DNA of 64,000 nt from JAJZQZ01 sp963790415 (GCA_963790415.1 CAWBOK010000001.1:868001-932000), one strand, 5' to 3'; counted from the stretch's first letter, positions 20,195 through 28,827 are shown. Translations and numbers: made by a program. Notes: generated from the letters alone by a model not told the origin.

Positions 20195-20572
20195 ATGACA
20201 TTCGAAGTCAGTGACGTTTCGGCGGTGCGCGAAGTGATGGAGCGGTACGTCGGTGGCGTCCTAGGGGCCGACGTCGAGACCCTGCGAGCTTCGTTCCACC
20301 CCGGGGCATCCATGTGCGGCTACCTCGGAGAGGATCTCCTTCTTGGTACTCCGGAGCCTTTCTTCCAGGACATCGGGAGCCACCCCTCCATGGCCGACAC
20401 AGGCGCACCCTTCAACGCCCAGATCACGTCGATCCAGGTCTCCGGACGGGTCGCCGGCGTGACCCTGGAGGAATCCGGCTTTTTCGGGGCCGGGCGCTTC
20501 ACCAACTACTTTTCGCTGCTGAACGTGGACGGCGTCTGGAAGATCATCAGCAAGACGTTCGCGTCGCTGTAA
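20195..20572 (+). CDS. NTF2-like / putative lumazine-binding domain protein
   Basis: The 125-residue protein has the alpha+beta cone pattern of the SnoaL/NTF2-like fold: an N-terminal helix (VREVMERYVGGVLGAD), a FHPGAS turn and a final strand set ending DGVWKIISKTFASL. It is closest in appearance to the putative lumazine-binding (DUF4440-neighbour) group, whose members are enzymes or small-ligand binders of unknown role. The ATG at 20195 follows a GTG in frame; agggggc upstream fits the ATG. It may belong to the preceding methyltransferase operon 60 bp away. Confidence 0.65.
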   Translation: MTFEVSDVSAVREVMERYVGGVLGADVETLRASFHPGASMCGYLGEDLLLGTPEPFFQDIGSHPSMADTGAPFNAQITSIQVSGRVAGVTLEESGFFGAGRFTNYFSLLNVDGVWKIISKTFASL

Positions 20573-20624
20573 TGCCCGCGTCGATGTAGACTCTTCGCGT
20601 CCCGCCACTCGAACCAGTGAGAAC

Positions 20625-21932
20625 ATGATGGAACAGACGCTGATCGACCTCGCTCGAGCCACCAAGACCGCCGCCCAGGAACTCGCCCTCCTGCCCGGCC
20701 CAGCCCGCGATAAGGCCATCGAGGCCATAGCCCGTGCCCTCGAGGCAGCGGTGCCGGACATACTGGCCGCCAACGCCGCCGACTGCGAAGCCGCCCAGGC
20801 CGAAGGCATCGCCGCCTCCCTCTACGCCCGGCTGAAGCTGGATGAGACCAAGTTGCGCGGCGAGATCGCCGGGGTCCGCGACGTCGGCAGCTTGCCCGAC
20901 CCGGTGGGTCGCCTTCAGATCCATCGGGAACTGGACGCGGGCCTGGTCATGCAGCGGGTCACCTGCCCCGTGGGCGTACTGGGAGTGATCTTCGAAGCCC
21001 GCCCCGACGCCGTGATCCAGATCTCGGCGCTTGCCGTGAAATCCGGTAACGGCGCCATCCTGAAGGGCGGAAGGGAAGCGATACGCTCCTGCCAGGCCAT
21101 CGTCGACGCCGTCCGCACGGGACTGACGGGCACCGTCGTGCGGCCCGAGGTCATCCAGTTGCTCACCACCCGCGAGGAGACCGTCGCACTCCTGGGCCTC
21201 GACGACTACGTCGATCTGGTGATTCCTCGAGGAGCCAACTCGTTCGTGCGCTTCGTACAGGACAACACCAGTATCCCCGTGCTCGGACACGCTTCGGGCA
21301 TGTGCCACCTCTACGTGGACGCCGCCGCCGACCTATCCAAGGCCGTGCCCATCACCGTAGACGCCAAGGTCCAGTATCCGGCGGCCTGCAACGCCATCGA
21401 GACCCTCTTGGTGCACCGTGACATCGCCGACAGGTTCCTTCCTTCCGTGGCGGCGGCGCTCCAGACGGCCGGCGTCGTCCTACGCGCCGACCCGGCGGGC
21501 ACCGCGATCCTGGAGGCCGCCGGCCTAGCCGGGGTCGAACCCGCCACCGACGACGACTGGAGCACCGAATACAGCGCACTGGTACTCAGCATCCGGGTGG
21601 TCGATTCGGTCGAGGCCGCCATCGCGCACATCGGCACCTATGGTTCGCACCACACCGACGCCATCGTCACCGAGGACCCGGTCACGGCGGAACTCTTCTT
21701 GTCCCGAGTGGACTCGACGGGCGTCTTCCTCAACTGCTCCACCCGCTTCTCCGACGGCTTCCGCTACGGGTTCGGAGCGGAACTCGGCATCAGCACCCAG
21801 AAGCTGCCCCCACGCGGCCCGGTGGGACTCGAAGGACTGGTCACCTACAAGTACGTCATCCGTGGCAACGGCCAGGTCGTGGCCTCATACTCGGGAGCCG
21901 AGGCCCGGCCCTTCACCCACCGAGAGCTGTAG
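20625..21932 (+). CDS. proA: gamma-glutamyl phosphate reductase (glutamate-5-semialdehyde dehydrogenase)
   Basis: The 435-residue enzyme reduces gamma-glutamyl phosphate with NADPH to glutamate-5-semialdehyde in proline synthesis. Diagnostic features are VGVLGVIFEARPDAVIQ, KSGNGAILKGGREA and the catalytic Cys in VQYPAACNAIETLLVH. The C-terminal part ends RGPVGLEGLVTYKYV. Two ATGs in a row occur at 20625 and 20628. No proB is adjacent, so the pathway partner lies elsewhere. The 3' end overlaps the convergent Arc-like gene by about 20 bp. Confidence 0.95.
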   Translation: MMEQTLIDLARATKTAAQELALLPGPARDKAIEAIARALEAAVPDILAANAADCEAAQAEGIAASLYARLKLDETKLRGEIAGVRDVGSLPDPVGRLQIHRELDAGLVMQRVTCPVGVLGVIFEARPDAVIQISALAVKSGNGAILKGGREAIRSCQAIVDAVRTGLTGTVVRPEVIQLLTTREETVALLGLDDYVDLVIPRGANSFVRFVQDNTSIPVLGHASGMCHLYVDAAADLSKAVPITVDAKVQYPAACNAIETLLVHRDIADRFLPSVAAALQTAGVVLRADPAGTAILEAAGLAGVEPATDDDWSTEYSALVLSIRVVDSVEAAIAHIGTYGSHHTDAIVTEDPVTAELFLSRVDSTGVFLNCSTRFSDGFRYGFGAELGISTQKLPPRGPVGLEGLVTYKYVIRGNGQVVASYSGAEARPFTHREL

Positions 21933-22155
21933 CGGCGTCCCCCGGGTCGGTTGTATCCGGGGCCGGTTCAGGCCCCTCCGGGGAGGCGACGTCGGGCGTC
22001 TCGCGCTGCGGCTTCCCCCGCCGGTCGTCGACCGCCCGCTTCAACAGGAACTCGATCTGCCCGTTGACGCTGCGGAACTCATCGGACGCCCAACGGTTGA
22101 GCTCCTCCCACAACTCGGGGTTGATCCGCAGCAGCAACTGCTTGCGCGGCGCCAC
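21913..22155 (-). CDS. Arc-like ribbon-helix-helix protein
   Basis: The 80-residue protein starts APRKQLLLRINPELWEELNR, a ribbon-helix-helix strand followed by helix A. SVNGQIEFLLKRAVDDRR completes helix B. The C-terminal 30 residues are Pro/Glu-rich and disordered. It lies 6 bp downstream of the SPFH gene, a pairing seen in many gram-positive genomes. It probably represses its own operon through the inverted repeat upstream of the SPFH gene. It could also be read as an antitoxin, but no toxin partner is present. Confidence 0.8.
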   Translation of the reverse strand: MAPRKQLLLRINPELWEELNRWASDEFRSVNGQIEFLLKRAVDDRRGKPQRETPDVASPEGPEPAPDTTDPGDAATALGG

Positions 22156-22161
22156 GTCGAC

Positions 22162-23040
22162 CTACGTATACAGCGTGCCGGCATTGACCACCGGACTGGC
22201 GGCGGTCTCGCTGCAGAGGACTACCAGGAGATTGGTCACCATGGCGGCCTTGCGTTCCTCGTCGAGTTCCACCACGTGGCGCTCGCTCAGTTTGGCCAGG
22301 GCCAGCTCCACCATGCTGACGGCGCCGTTGACGATCTGGAACCGGGCCGCCACCACCGCCGACGCCTGCTGACGCCGCAGCATCGCCTCTGCTATCTCGG
22401 GCGCGTAGGCCAGGTGACTCAAGCGGGCCTCGATGACCTTGATGCCCGCAGGCGCCAAGCGCTGCGTCAGCTCGTCCACCAGTACCGCGTTCACCTGGTC
22501 GGCCCCGGCCCGCAGCGTGAGGAGTTCCTCGTCGGTGTCCTCGAACGTGTCGTAGGGATGCGCGCCCGCCATGTGCCTGACCGCCGCCTCACTCTGGACG
22601 ACTACGTACTGATCGTAGTCCTGCACCTCGAACGCCGCCCGGTAGGTGTCCTCCACCTGCCACACCACCACGGCCGCTATCTCGATGGGGTTGCCGCCCT
22701 TGTCGTTCACCTTGAGCTTCTGCCCGTTGAGGTTCCGAGAGCGTAGGGTGATCTTTCGCTTCGCGTAGAAGGGATTGACCCAGAAGAAGCCGTTGTGCTT
22801 CACCGTGCCATGGTAGGTTCCGAACAGAACCAGCACCCGTGCCTCGTTCGGCTGCACGACCATGAGCCCCCCAAGGGCCAGCACGGCGACCACGAGGAGA
22901 ACCACGAGCCCGACCACAAGGTAGGTGCCTCCCGACTGGATGCCCTCGACGAGCACCCACAGGCCGGCCGCCAGCGCAACCAGTCCCACCACCAATCCGA
23001 TGTAACCCGAGGCGGCGGAACGGGGACGTTCCTCGGTCAT
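22162..23040 (-). CDS. SPFH/Band 7 domain membrane protein
   Basis: The 292-residue protein has two N-terminal hydrophobic helices (YIGLVVGLVALAAGLWVLV and a second ending VLALGGLMVV), followed by the SPFH core with FWVNPFYAKRKITLRSRN and AAVVVWQVEDTYRA. The following coiled segment contains LSHLAYAPEIAEAMLRRQQA. SPFH proteins scaffold membrane microdomains or regulate membrane proteases. The Arc-like gene follows immediately. The start is ATG 23040. Length is normal. Confidence 0.9.
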   Translation of the reverse strand: MTEERPRSAASGYIGLVVGLVALAAGLWVLVEGIQSGGTYLVVGLVVLLVVAVLALGGLMVVQPNEARVLVLFGTYHGTVKHNGFFWVNPFYAKRKITLRSRNLNGQKLKVNDKGGNPIEIAAVVVWQVEDTYRAAFEVQDYDQYVVVQSEAAVRHMAGAHPYDTFEDTDEELLTLRAGADQVNAVLVDELTQRLAPAGIKVIEARLSHLAYAPEIAEAMLRRQQASAVVAARFQIVNGAVSMVELALAKLSERHVVELDEERKAAMVTNLLVVLCSETAASPVVNAGTLYT

Positions 23041-23064
23041 GGTGCCCTCCCTTCCTGACGTGAC

Positions 23065-23087
23065 AGTGATATCTTAATACTATCACT
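23065..23087. promoter_or_regulatory. inverted repeat upstream of the SPFH/Arc operon
   Basis: AGTGATA and TATCACT arms separated by 9 bp lie 25 bp before the SPFH ATG, in an AT-rich patch. The position overlaps where a promoter must be. It is a plausible operator for the Arc-like protein of the same operon. The repeat is seen directly; the binding is inference. Confidence 0.5.
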
Positions 23088-23261
23088 CAGATATCCGAAT
23101 GTGACGGTTCAGGGTAGCCACATGCCGCGATTCGCCATGCTCCCCGCGGAGCGGTACAATCCGATAGCAGTGAGCAGCAGTGCATCTACCAGTCGCAGCG
23201 TGATACCTCCCACCGATCACCGGGACGGTGTCGGCCATGCCCGAGCGCCACGGGCGCTTCC

Positions 23262-24014
23262 ATGAGAGGCGGAAGGGCCGCGGCGCCGGTCGTAGGCAGC
23301 GTCCGCTGGGTGTTGGCGACCATCGTCGCCTGGGAGATCGTTCAGGTGCTGCAAACGAAGGGGCCACTCACCACGGGATCGTGGCCGGTGAACCCGTTCG
23401 ACCTCCTTCTCTTGACGATCATGCCCGGGCTGACCGCGTTCGCTTTCGTGCGGCTGTTCCTGGCGGTCGTGCAGTCCGGCTTCGGCTCTCTCAACACCTA
23501 CACCCTCACCTCGAGCCCTTGGGCGTGGGCGTTCTGGATGGGCCTCGCCGTCGCAATGGTGGGACAAGGCGCGCACTGGGCCGCCAACACCCTCAACACG
23601 GCACTTCCCGAAGTCGTCCGCCATGGCGCGTATGGCGCCCAAGCCGAGTTCCTCGACGCGGAACTCGGTCACTGGCTCCTTGGTGGAGGCTTCTTCCTGA
23701 TGACGCTGGTGGTCATGGCGCTCGGGCAGGGAGCCACCTATCGCATCGTGGGCGGTGAGAGGGGGATACTCGCGGTGGGTTCGTTGCTGACCTTCGGCTT
23801 CGCGGTCCTCCTCATCGGCGTAGAAGGACGGCAGATGGTGCCCGCCATCTTGGGCTGTGGAATACTGACCGGCCTCGCTCTGCGTGCCCTCCCCCCCAGG
23901 GAGATGAGTAGCGACCCCGTAAGCCTCCTCATCGTGCCGGGAGTGTCGCTGGCGGGCATCGTCCTGCTCGCCTGGGGTCTTCTTGTGGGGGGACAGCCCA
24001 CCTGGCCCTGGTGA
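23262..24014 (+). CDS. uncharacterised multi-pass membrane protein
   Basis: I do not recognise a family. The 250-residue protein has about seven hydrophobic segments, including VRWVLATIVAWEIVQVL, LLLLTIMPGLTAFAFVRLF, AWAFWMGLAVAMVG, HWLLGGGFFLMTLVVMALG, GILAVGSLLTFGFAVLLIGV and a C-terminal LLIVPGVSLAGIVLLAWGL. Charged and His residues between helices (QGAHWAANT; LDAELGHWLL) could bind a metal or cofactor. It stands alone between the SPFH operon and tRNA-Ser. The start at ATG 23262 (MRGGR) is likely but not certain. Confidence 0.6.
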   Translation: MRGGRAAAPVVGSVRWVLATIVAWEIVQVLQTKGPLTTGSWPVNPFDLLLLTIMPGLTAFAFVRLFLAVVQSGFGSLNTYTLTSSPWAWAFWMGLAVAMVGQGAHWAANTLNTALPEVVRHGAYGAQAEFLDAELGHWLLGGGFFLMTLVVMALGQGATYRIVGGERGILAVGSLLTFGFAVLLIGVEGRQMVPAILGCGILTGLALRALPPREMSSDPVSLLIVPGVSLAGIVLLAWGLLVGGQPTWPW

Positions 24015-24082
24015 CTTCCTGGGCGGGTCCCGGGCCCTGCCGTGAGCGGCGTCCCACGTGACGGCGCAGCCCCATACGCGTC

Positions 24083-24091
24083 TGCTATAAT
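24083..24091 (+). promoter_or_regulatory. extended -10 promoter of tRNA-Ser
   Basis: TGCTATAAT is an extended -10 element (TGn plus consensus TATAAT), with its last base 25 bp before the first base of the tRNA. No good -35 is visible, which extended -10 promoters tolerate. Confidence 0.6.
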
Positions 24092-24116
24092 CCCGCCTGT
24101 CCCGGGCCCGTGACGC

Positions 24117-24209
24117 GGAGAGATGTCCGAGCTGGCCGAAGGAGCACGACTGGAAATCGTGTAGGCGGGGCAACCTGTCTCGAGGGTTCGAATCCCTCTC
24201 TCTCCGCCA
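24117..24209 (+). tRNA. tRNA-Ser (anticodon GGA)
   Basis: The sequence folds as a class II tRNA. The acceptor arms are GGAGAGA and TCTCTCC with G as discriminator. The anticodon stem-loop ACGACTGGAAATCGT places GGA at the anticodon, reading UCC and UCU serine codons. There is a long variable arm (GTAGGCGGGGCAACCTGTCTC), and the T arm is GAGGG-TTCGAAT-CCCTC. The CCA end is encoded (24207-24209). Confidence 0.97.
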
Positions 24210-24250
24210 CCCTCACCTACCGAACGAAGAGAACAGCGAGAGGTCGATCC

Positions 24251-24862
24251 ATGCCGAGGCAGCCCCGAGCTCGATACCTCGCTTCAGTCGTGTGCCTCGT
24301 CGTCGTGCTGGCGGGCCTTTCGATCGTCGTCACGACGTGCAGCAGCGCCACGACGACGACCACGAACACCGTGGCTCCGAGCACCACGATGGCCGCGGAG
24401 CCCACCACCACCCTCCCGCCGGCGGTCGGCACTCCGGAGTCGAATGCTCTCGCCCGCGACTTGAAGCGCACGTCCCAACTCGCCACCACTCTGGGACAAC
24501 TCCTTCAAGACCAGGGGGTGGCAAACGACGATCCCCGTGTCGCCCTTGTCTGGGCGCTGCGAGCCCGTGGACAGGCCGTGACGGCGCGCAAGGCCATTCT
24601 TGAGGAACAGCTCGAACTCGCCGACAATGCGACCAAGGAACTACGCATCCAGCTCTCGCGAGCGTCGGCCATGGCCGACCCACCCCTGGCCGCCGAGCTC
24701 GCGAAAGCCACCGCGCTGATGGCTACGCTGGGGCGACCCTCGAGCGACCCGGCCGCCGCGACCGACGCGCTCGAAAGCATGATGACCCAACTCGAGCCCC
24801 TCATGGCTCAGGGCCAGGCCCTCGTAGGTAGTCCCTCATCGACCACCACGGTGGGCGGGTAG
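24251..24862 (+). CDS. putative secreted lipoprotein, Thr/Ala-rich with helical C-terminus
   Basis: The 203-residue protein has a basic start and a hydrophobic segment (YLASVVCLVVVLAGLSIVV) followed by TTCSS, a possible though imperfect lipobox. Next comes a Thr/Ser/Ala/Pro linker (about residues 35-60) and then a predicted all-helical domain rich in Ala, Leu and Glu that could be a coiled coil. No family was recognised. It starts at ATG 24251, 41 bp after the tRNA, and may share its transcript. A surface-anchored helical protein is the most that can be said. Confidence 0.6.
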   Translation: MPRQPRARYLASVVCLVVVLAGLSIVVTTCSSATTTTTNTVAPSTTMAAEPTTTLPPAVGTPESNALARDLKRTSQLATTLGQLLQDQGVANDDPRVALVWALRARGQAVTARKAILEEQLELADNATKELRIQLSRASAMADPPLAAELAKATALMATLGRPSSDPAAATDALESMMTQLEPLMAQGQALVGSPSSTTTVGG

Positions 24863-24904
24863 ACCCCAATCCCGCGCCGATGGTGCCGCGGCGACGCGGG
24901 CGGC

Positions 24905-24913
24905 TGATATACT
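24905..24913 (+). promoter_or_regulatory. extended -10 promoter of SRP RNA
   Basis: TGATATACT is an extended -10 element. The expected start about 7 nt downstream coincides with the 5' edge of the SRP RNA at about 24920. Confidence 0.55.
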
Positions 24914-24919
24914 GCGGGG

Positions 24920-25134
24920 CGACCGTGCTAGGTGGGGAGGTAGCGGTGCCCTGCACCCGCAATCCGCTATAGCGGGGCTGAATTCCCACCCGAGGAGCGG
25001 ACCTGTGAGGTCGTGCTGCCGTCAAGTGGTGTTGACGGCCAGGTCCTGCGCAATGGGAATCCGTGAACCGAGTCAGGGCCGGAAGGCAGCAGCTCTAAGC
25101 GGACCCTCTCATGTGCCGCGGGGTAGCTTGGCCT
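24920..25134 (+). ncRNA. ffs: signal recognition particle RNA (4.5S/large bacterial SRP RNA)
   Basis: The conserved Ffh-binding domain IV is present around 25073-25100 (AGTCAGGGCCGGAAGGCAGC). The 5' part contains GCTAGGTGGGGAGGTAGCGG and CCGCAATCCGCTATAGCGGG, typical of the Alu-like domain of long bacterial SRP RNA. The length of about 215 nt and the location just before dnaX match many gram-positive genomes. Ends are estimated to within about 10 nt. Confidence 0.9.
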
Positions 25135-25260
25135 GAGCCGGCTGGCGGTGGGCGCTCGGAGGCCTGTCTTCGACGGTGGGTGCACGGTCATTGTTCGTCC
25201 ACGTGAGCACGTGCGCGGTCGACGCGCCATCGACGCGGGTCGCTGAGGAGCCGCCGGTCC

Positions 25261-27005
25261 ATGTCCGTCTCCCTGTACCGGAAGTATCGACCCACCCGGT
25301 TCGAGGACGTGGTCGGCCAGGCACACATCACCCGCACCCTGATCAACGCCATCCACCAGGACCGGGTCAGCCATGCCTATCTCTTCGCGGGGCCGCGCGG
25401 CACGGGCAAGACCTCGACGGCCAAGATCCTGGCTATGGCGTTGAACTGCCAGGCAGGCGGCGGACGCGCCACGGCCGAGCCCGACGGCACCTGCCCCCAC
25501 TGCGAGTCGATCCGCCGCGGGTCGTCCATGGACGTGCTCGAGATCGACGCCGCGTCGAACCGGGGCATCGACGAGATCCGCGAGATCCGCGACCGGGTGA
25601 ACTTCGCCCCCGTGGAAGGACGGATGAAGGTCTACATCGTCGACGAGGTCCACATGCTGACCCCGGAGGCGTTCAACGCCCTGCTCAAGATGCTGGAAGA
25701 GCCGCCCGCGCATGTGGTGTTCGTGCTGGCCACCACCGAGCCCCACCGGGTGCTCCCCACCATCCTCTCCCGCTGCCAGCGGTTCGACTTCCGCCGGCCG
25801 TCGGTGCAGGAGATCGTGCGGGTGCTGATGTCGGTGTGCCGAACGGGAGGGCATCGAGGTCTCCGAGAACACCCTGTCGGTGGTCGCCCGAGCGGCGGCG
25901 GGCAGCTTCCGGGACGCCATCGGGACGCTCGATCAGCTGGCGGCCTACTGCGAGGGCACGGTCACGCTGCAGGACGCACTGGCCATCCTCGGCGTGGCCG
26001 AACTGGACCTCCTGTTCGAGCTGGTCGACATCGTCGTCGGACGCGATACGCAGGCGGCCCTGCTGTTCGTGGAGGCGCAATCTCAGGCCGGCACCGACCT
26101 CAATCAGTTCATGAAGGATCTGCTGGGTCACCTGCGCGACCTCTACGTGGTGCAACACACCGCCGAGCCCCCGGAGAGCGTCGCAGCGAGCCAGGAGCAT
26201 CTGGACCGCATCGTTAGTCAGGCCAATCGGGTACCCACCGCGGAACTCGTAGCGTTCATCGACCTTCTGGGCGAAGCTCAGCGGTCGGTGCGACAGGGAG
26301 CCGACCCGCGCCTGGAACTCGAGCTGATCCTCATCAAACTCACGCGACCCGAGACGAGTTCCTCGGTGCGCAGCGTGCTGGCCCGGCTCGACCGGCTGGA
26401 GGAGGCCGTCGGTGACGCCCTGGCCGGTCGTGCTCCGCGCCTCAGCCCGTCCGCGCCGTCCCCCGCCTCGACGCCGTCGGCGGCCCCTCAGCGCCCGACG
26501 GTCGTGGCGACCCCCTCACCCGCGCCCGCTCCGCCCCCTCCCTCCCCAATCGCGCCGACGCCGAAGCCGTTGTCGGCTGCTCCCCCGCCGCCACCGGAAC
26601 CTCCCGCGACCACCGGCCACATCGAGGTGACGCTGGACGGCCTGAAGCGCGCGTGGCCGGTCATCCTGAACGCCGTGAACCGACGCCGACCGGGTCTGCA
26701 CGCCCTACTCGCCGAGGGACGGCCCGAAGCGGTGGACGGCGACACAGCTCGTGATCAAGTTCCCGCAGGGCATGGAGTTCCAGGCCGCTCAGGTCGATCG
26801 ACCGGACAACGCCGGCCTTCTGACGCACGTCCTTCTCGAGCTGACCGGTCGCGAACTTCGGATCGAGGTGCGCGTCACAGGGCCGCCGCCACCCGATCGG
26901 GAAACCGAAGACGAGCGTGCTAGAATCCTGACCCGGGACGAGCTACTGGACATCCTGAAGCGGGAGTTCGACGCCCGGCCCATCGACGAGGAAAAGGCGC
27001 CTTAG
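25261..27005 (+). CDS. dnaX: DNA polymerase III subunits gamma/tau (two frameshifts)
   Basis: From ATG 25261 the protein begins SVSLYRKYRPTRFEDVVGQ. It has Walker A GPRGTGKTSTAK, a Cys4 zinc module (C62 region, with CPHC), Walker B IVDEVHML and the sensor region VVFVLATTEPHRVLPTILSR. The reading shifts frame at about 25838 (continuing EREGIEVSENTLSVV) and again at about 26747 (continuing LVIKFPQGMEFQ). The restored protein is about 580 residues with a Pro-rich tau linker. It loads the beta clamp. Neither break has a slippery A/T run, so I infer indel errors rather than programmed frameshifting. SRP RNA upstream and ybaB-recR downstream confirm the locus. Confidence 0.9.
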
Positions 27006-27075
27006 GAGGCTGCTGAAGGTCGAAGCCTTGGCCCCCAGAACGCGCTGGTCGGCGCGATACGGCGTCCGCGGGCGC
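27005..27075 (+). repeat. half copy of the AGGCTG palindromic element
   Basis: AGGCTGCTGAAGGTCGAAGC and the following bases match the left half of the complete copy at 52434-52592 nearly base for base until about 27075. The right half is missing. It begins at the dnaX stop codon and lies in the dnaX-ybaB gap. Confidence 0.8.
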
Positions 27076-27091
27076 CCCGGCGAGGAGAGCC

Positions 27092-27409
27092 ATGAACCAG
27101 AACTACCAGAAGATGATGAAGCAGGTCCAGAAGATGCAGGCCGACATGGCCAAGGCGCAGGAAGAGCTGGAGAAGGAGGTCATCGAGGCCTCGGCCGGCG
27201 GGGGTATGGTGACCGTCAAGATCACCGGGGGGTTGGAGATCGTAGCCGTGAAGATCGACCCCACGGCGGTCGACCCAGACGACGTGGAGATGCTGGAAGA
27301 CATGGTGCTGGCTGCGACCAACGAAGCGCTGCGCACCGCCCAAGACCTGGCCTCGAAGAGGCTTGGAGGGCTGACCGCCGGACTGAACATCCCCGGTCTG
27401 GGCATGTAG
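27092..27409 (+). CDS. ybaB: YbaB/EbfC-family nucleoid-associated protein
   Basis: The 105-residue protein starts MNQNYQKMMKQVQKMQADMA, followed by a helix, and has the core VEASAGGG-like segment (VIEASAGGGMVTVKITGG). The family forms tweezer-shaped dimers that bind DNA. Its position between dnaX and recR is highly conserved in bacteria. It starts at ATG 27092 with gaggagagcc just upstream. Confidence 0.95.
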   Translation: MNQNYQKMMKQVQKMQADMAKAQEELEKEVIEASAGGGMVTVKITGGLEIVAVKIDPTAVDPDDVEMLEDMVLAATNEALRTAQDLASKRLGGLTAGLNIPGLGM

Positions 27410-27428
27410 GGGATGTAGGAGCCACCAC

Positions 27429-28034
27429 CTGTACAGTCCGCCCATCCAGAGGCTCATCGACGAACTCGCGAAGCTCCCCGGCATCGGGCCGAAGACCGCC
27501 CAGCGGCTGACCTTCCACCTGCTCCGCCTCGACCCGGAAGAAGCCCTTCCCCTGGCTCGTGCACTCATCGACGCCAAGGAGAAGATCGGGTTCTGCGGGC
27601 GATGCTTCAACCTGACCGACCAGGACCTCTGCGACATCTGCCGCGACACCCGCCGGGACGCCACCCTCCTCTGCGTGGTGGAAGAGCCCGCCGACATCAT
27701 CCACCTGGAACGCACCCACGAGTTTCGGGGTCTGTACCACGTGCTGGGCGGCGCCCTCTCTCCCATCGACGGCGTGGGCCCGGAGCGACTGCATATGCGG
27801 GAGTTGTTCGAGCGTGCCCGAACCGGCGACGTGACCGAAGTGGTCGTGGCCACCAACCCGACCACGTCGGGAGAGGCCACCGCCCTGCACATCGCTGCGG
27901 AACTCAGGGTGGAGATCGACGCCGGACAGCTTCGGGTCACCCGACTCGCGGCCGGCCTGCCCATGGGCGGCGACCTGGAATACGCCGACGAGGTCACCCT
28001 CGGCAGGGCTCTCACCGGCCGGCGGGCACTCTGA
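27429..28034 (+). CDS. recR: recombination protein RecR (CTG start)
   Basis: The frame begins, without ATG, GTG or TTG, as CTG-TAC-AGT, giving (M)YSPPIQRLIDELAKLPGIG, which matches the usual RecR N-terminus exactly. It then has a helix-hairpin-helix (LPGIGPKTAQRLTFHLL), a Cys4 zinc finger (CGRCFNLTDQDLCDIC), and a Toprim domain with VVEEPADI and VATNPTTSGEATA. The 201-residue length is normal. RecR works with RecF/RecO in loading RecA at gaps. AGGAGCC ends 5 nt before the CTG, supporting it as the real start; a substitution from ATG is the alternative. Confidence 0.92.
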   Translation: MYSPPIQRLIDELAKLPGIGPKTAQRLTFHLLRLDPEEALPLARALIDAKEKIGFCGRCFNLTDQDLCDICRDTRRDATLLCVVEEPADIIHLERTHEFRGLYHVLGGALSPIDGVGPERLHMRELFERARTGDVTEVVVATNPTTSGEATALHIAAELRVEIDAGQLRVTRLAAGLPMGGDLEYADEVTLGRALTGRRAL

Positions 28035-28076
28035 CCGTAGCGGAGGCCCTCACCCCCTGATATGCTGCCGTCCAGA

Positions 28077-28185
28077 AGGCTGTTGAAGAGTGACGCTTCG
28101 CCTCCAGGGCGCGATGGGCGCGGGCGACGCCGCATCGCGCCGGCTAATGCGTTCTGGGGGCCAAGGCTTCGATCTTCAACAGCCT
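28077..28185 (-). repeat. AGGCTG palindromic element, short internal-deletion form
   Basis: The 109-bp copy has both terminal arms, AGGCTGTTGAAG and CTTCAACAGCCT, in the opposite orientation to the copy at 52434. The central 50 bp containing the CGTAGC/GCTACG hairpin are absent. It sits between recR and the DUF4013 gene. Confidence 0.85.
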
Positions 28186-28217
28186 CCCAAGGGGATCACA
28201 CCGACTCAGGAGGGGCC

Positions 28218-28814
28218 ATGGACGCCGGTAGATCGTTCACCTACATGTTGAAGCAGGAAGGCTTCATCACCAAGCTGCTCATAGGCGGGGTGCTGATGTT
28301 CATCCCCATACTGGGCTGGGCCTGCGTGGCGGGATACGCGCTGCGCACCATGCGGGCGGTATCAGATGGCGAGGACACCCTCCCCGAGTGGACCGACTGG
28401 GGCGATCTCTTCATCAAGGGTCTGCTGGTGTGGGTGGTGTCCGTCGTATTCGAACTACCCGGCCTCATCCTGGGCCGGTTCGGATCCATCGGATCCCTCC
28501 TGGCTGGACTCTGGGGCATAGTGGTGCTGGTCGTGTTGCCCGCCGCCCTTCTCCGCTTTGCCAACCGCGACAATTTCGCCGCGGCGTTCGAGTTCTCGGC
28601 GATCATCGATTTCATCAAGGCCAACTTGTCGAATTACATTCTCGCCATCATCCTGGGCCTGGTGGCCGGCTTCATAGCCGGATTCGGCGTCATACTGCTG
28701 GTGGTCGGTCTGGCATTCACATACTTCTGGGCCTCGTTGGTGTGGTCGCACCTGTTGGGTTCGGTGTACCGCGCGAGCGGGTCGGCCGCGGGGTCCGGCG
28801 TCACCCGGGCGTAG
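28218..28814 (+). CDS. DUF4013-family membrane protein
   Basis: The 198-residue protein has the DUF4013 pattern: FITKLLIGGVLMFIPILGW and AGYALRTMRAVSDGEDTLPE near the N-terminus (GYxxRxxRxxxxGxxxLPEW), then several hydrophobic segments ending with LVVGLAFTYFWASLVWSHLL. Function is unknown; four to six helices are predicted. It starts at ATG 28218 with caggagggg upstream. A strong hairpin follows the stop. Confidence 0.85.
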   Translation: MDAGRSFTYMLKQEGFITKLLIGGVLMFIPILGWACVAGYALRTMRAVSDGEDTLPEWTDWGDLFIKGLLVWVVSVVFELPGLILGRFGSIGSLLAGLWGIVVLVVLPAALLRFANRDNFAAAFEFSAIIDFIKANLSNYILAIILGLVAGFIAGFGVILLVVGLAFTYFWASLVWSHLLGSVYRASGSAAGSGVTRA

Positions 28815-28827
28815 GACGCTGCCTGCA

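Noticed and set aside
24117..24209. tRNA-Ser as a phage or island attachment site
   Set aside because: No partial duplicate of the tRNA 3' end and no integrase gene are present in the window.
25830..26760. Programmed frameshifting in dnaX
   Set aside because: Neither break has a slippery A or T run or a dnaX-like signal. Both shifts are needed for a full-length protein, and similar breaks occur in many unrelated genes here, so sequencing indels fit better.
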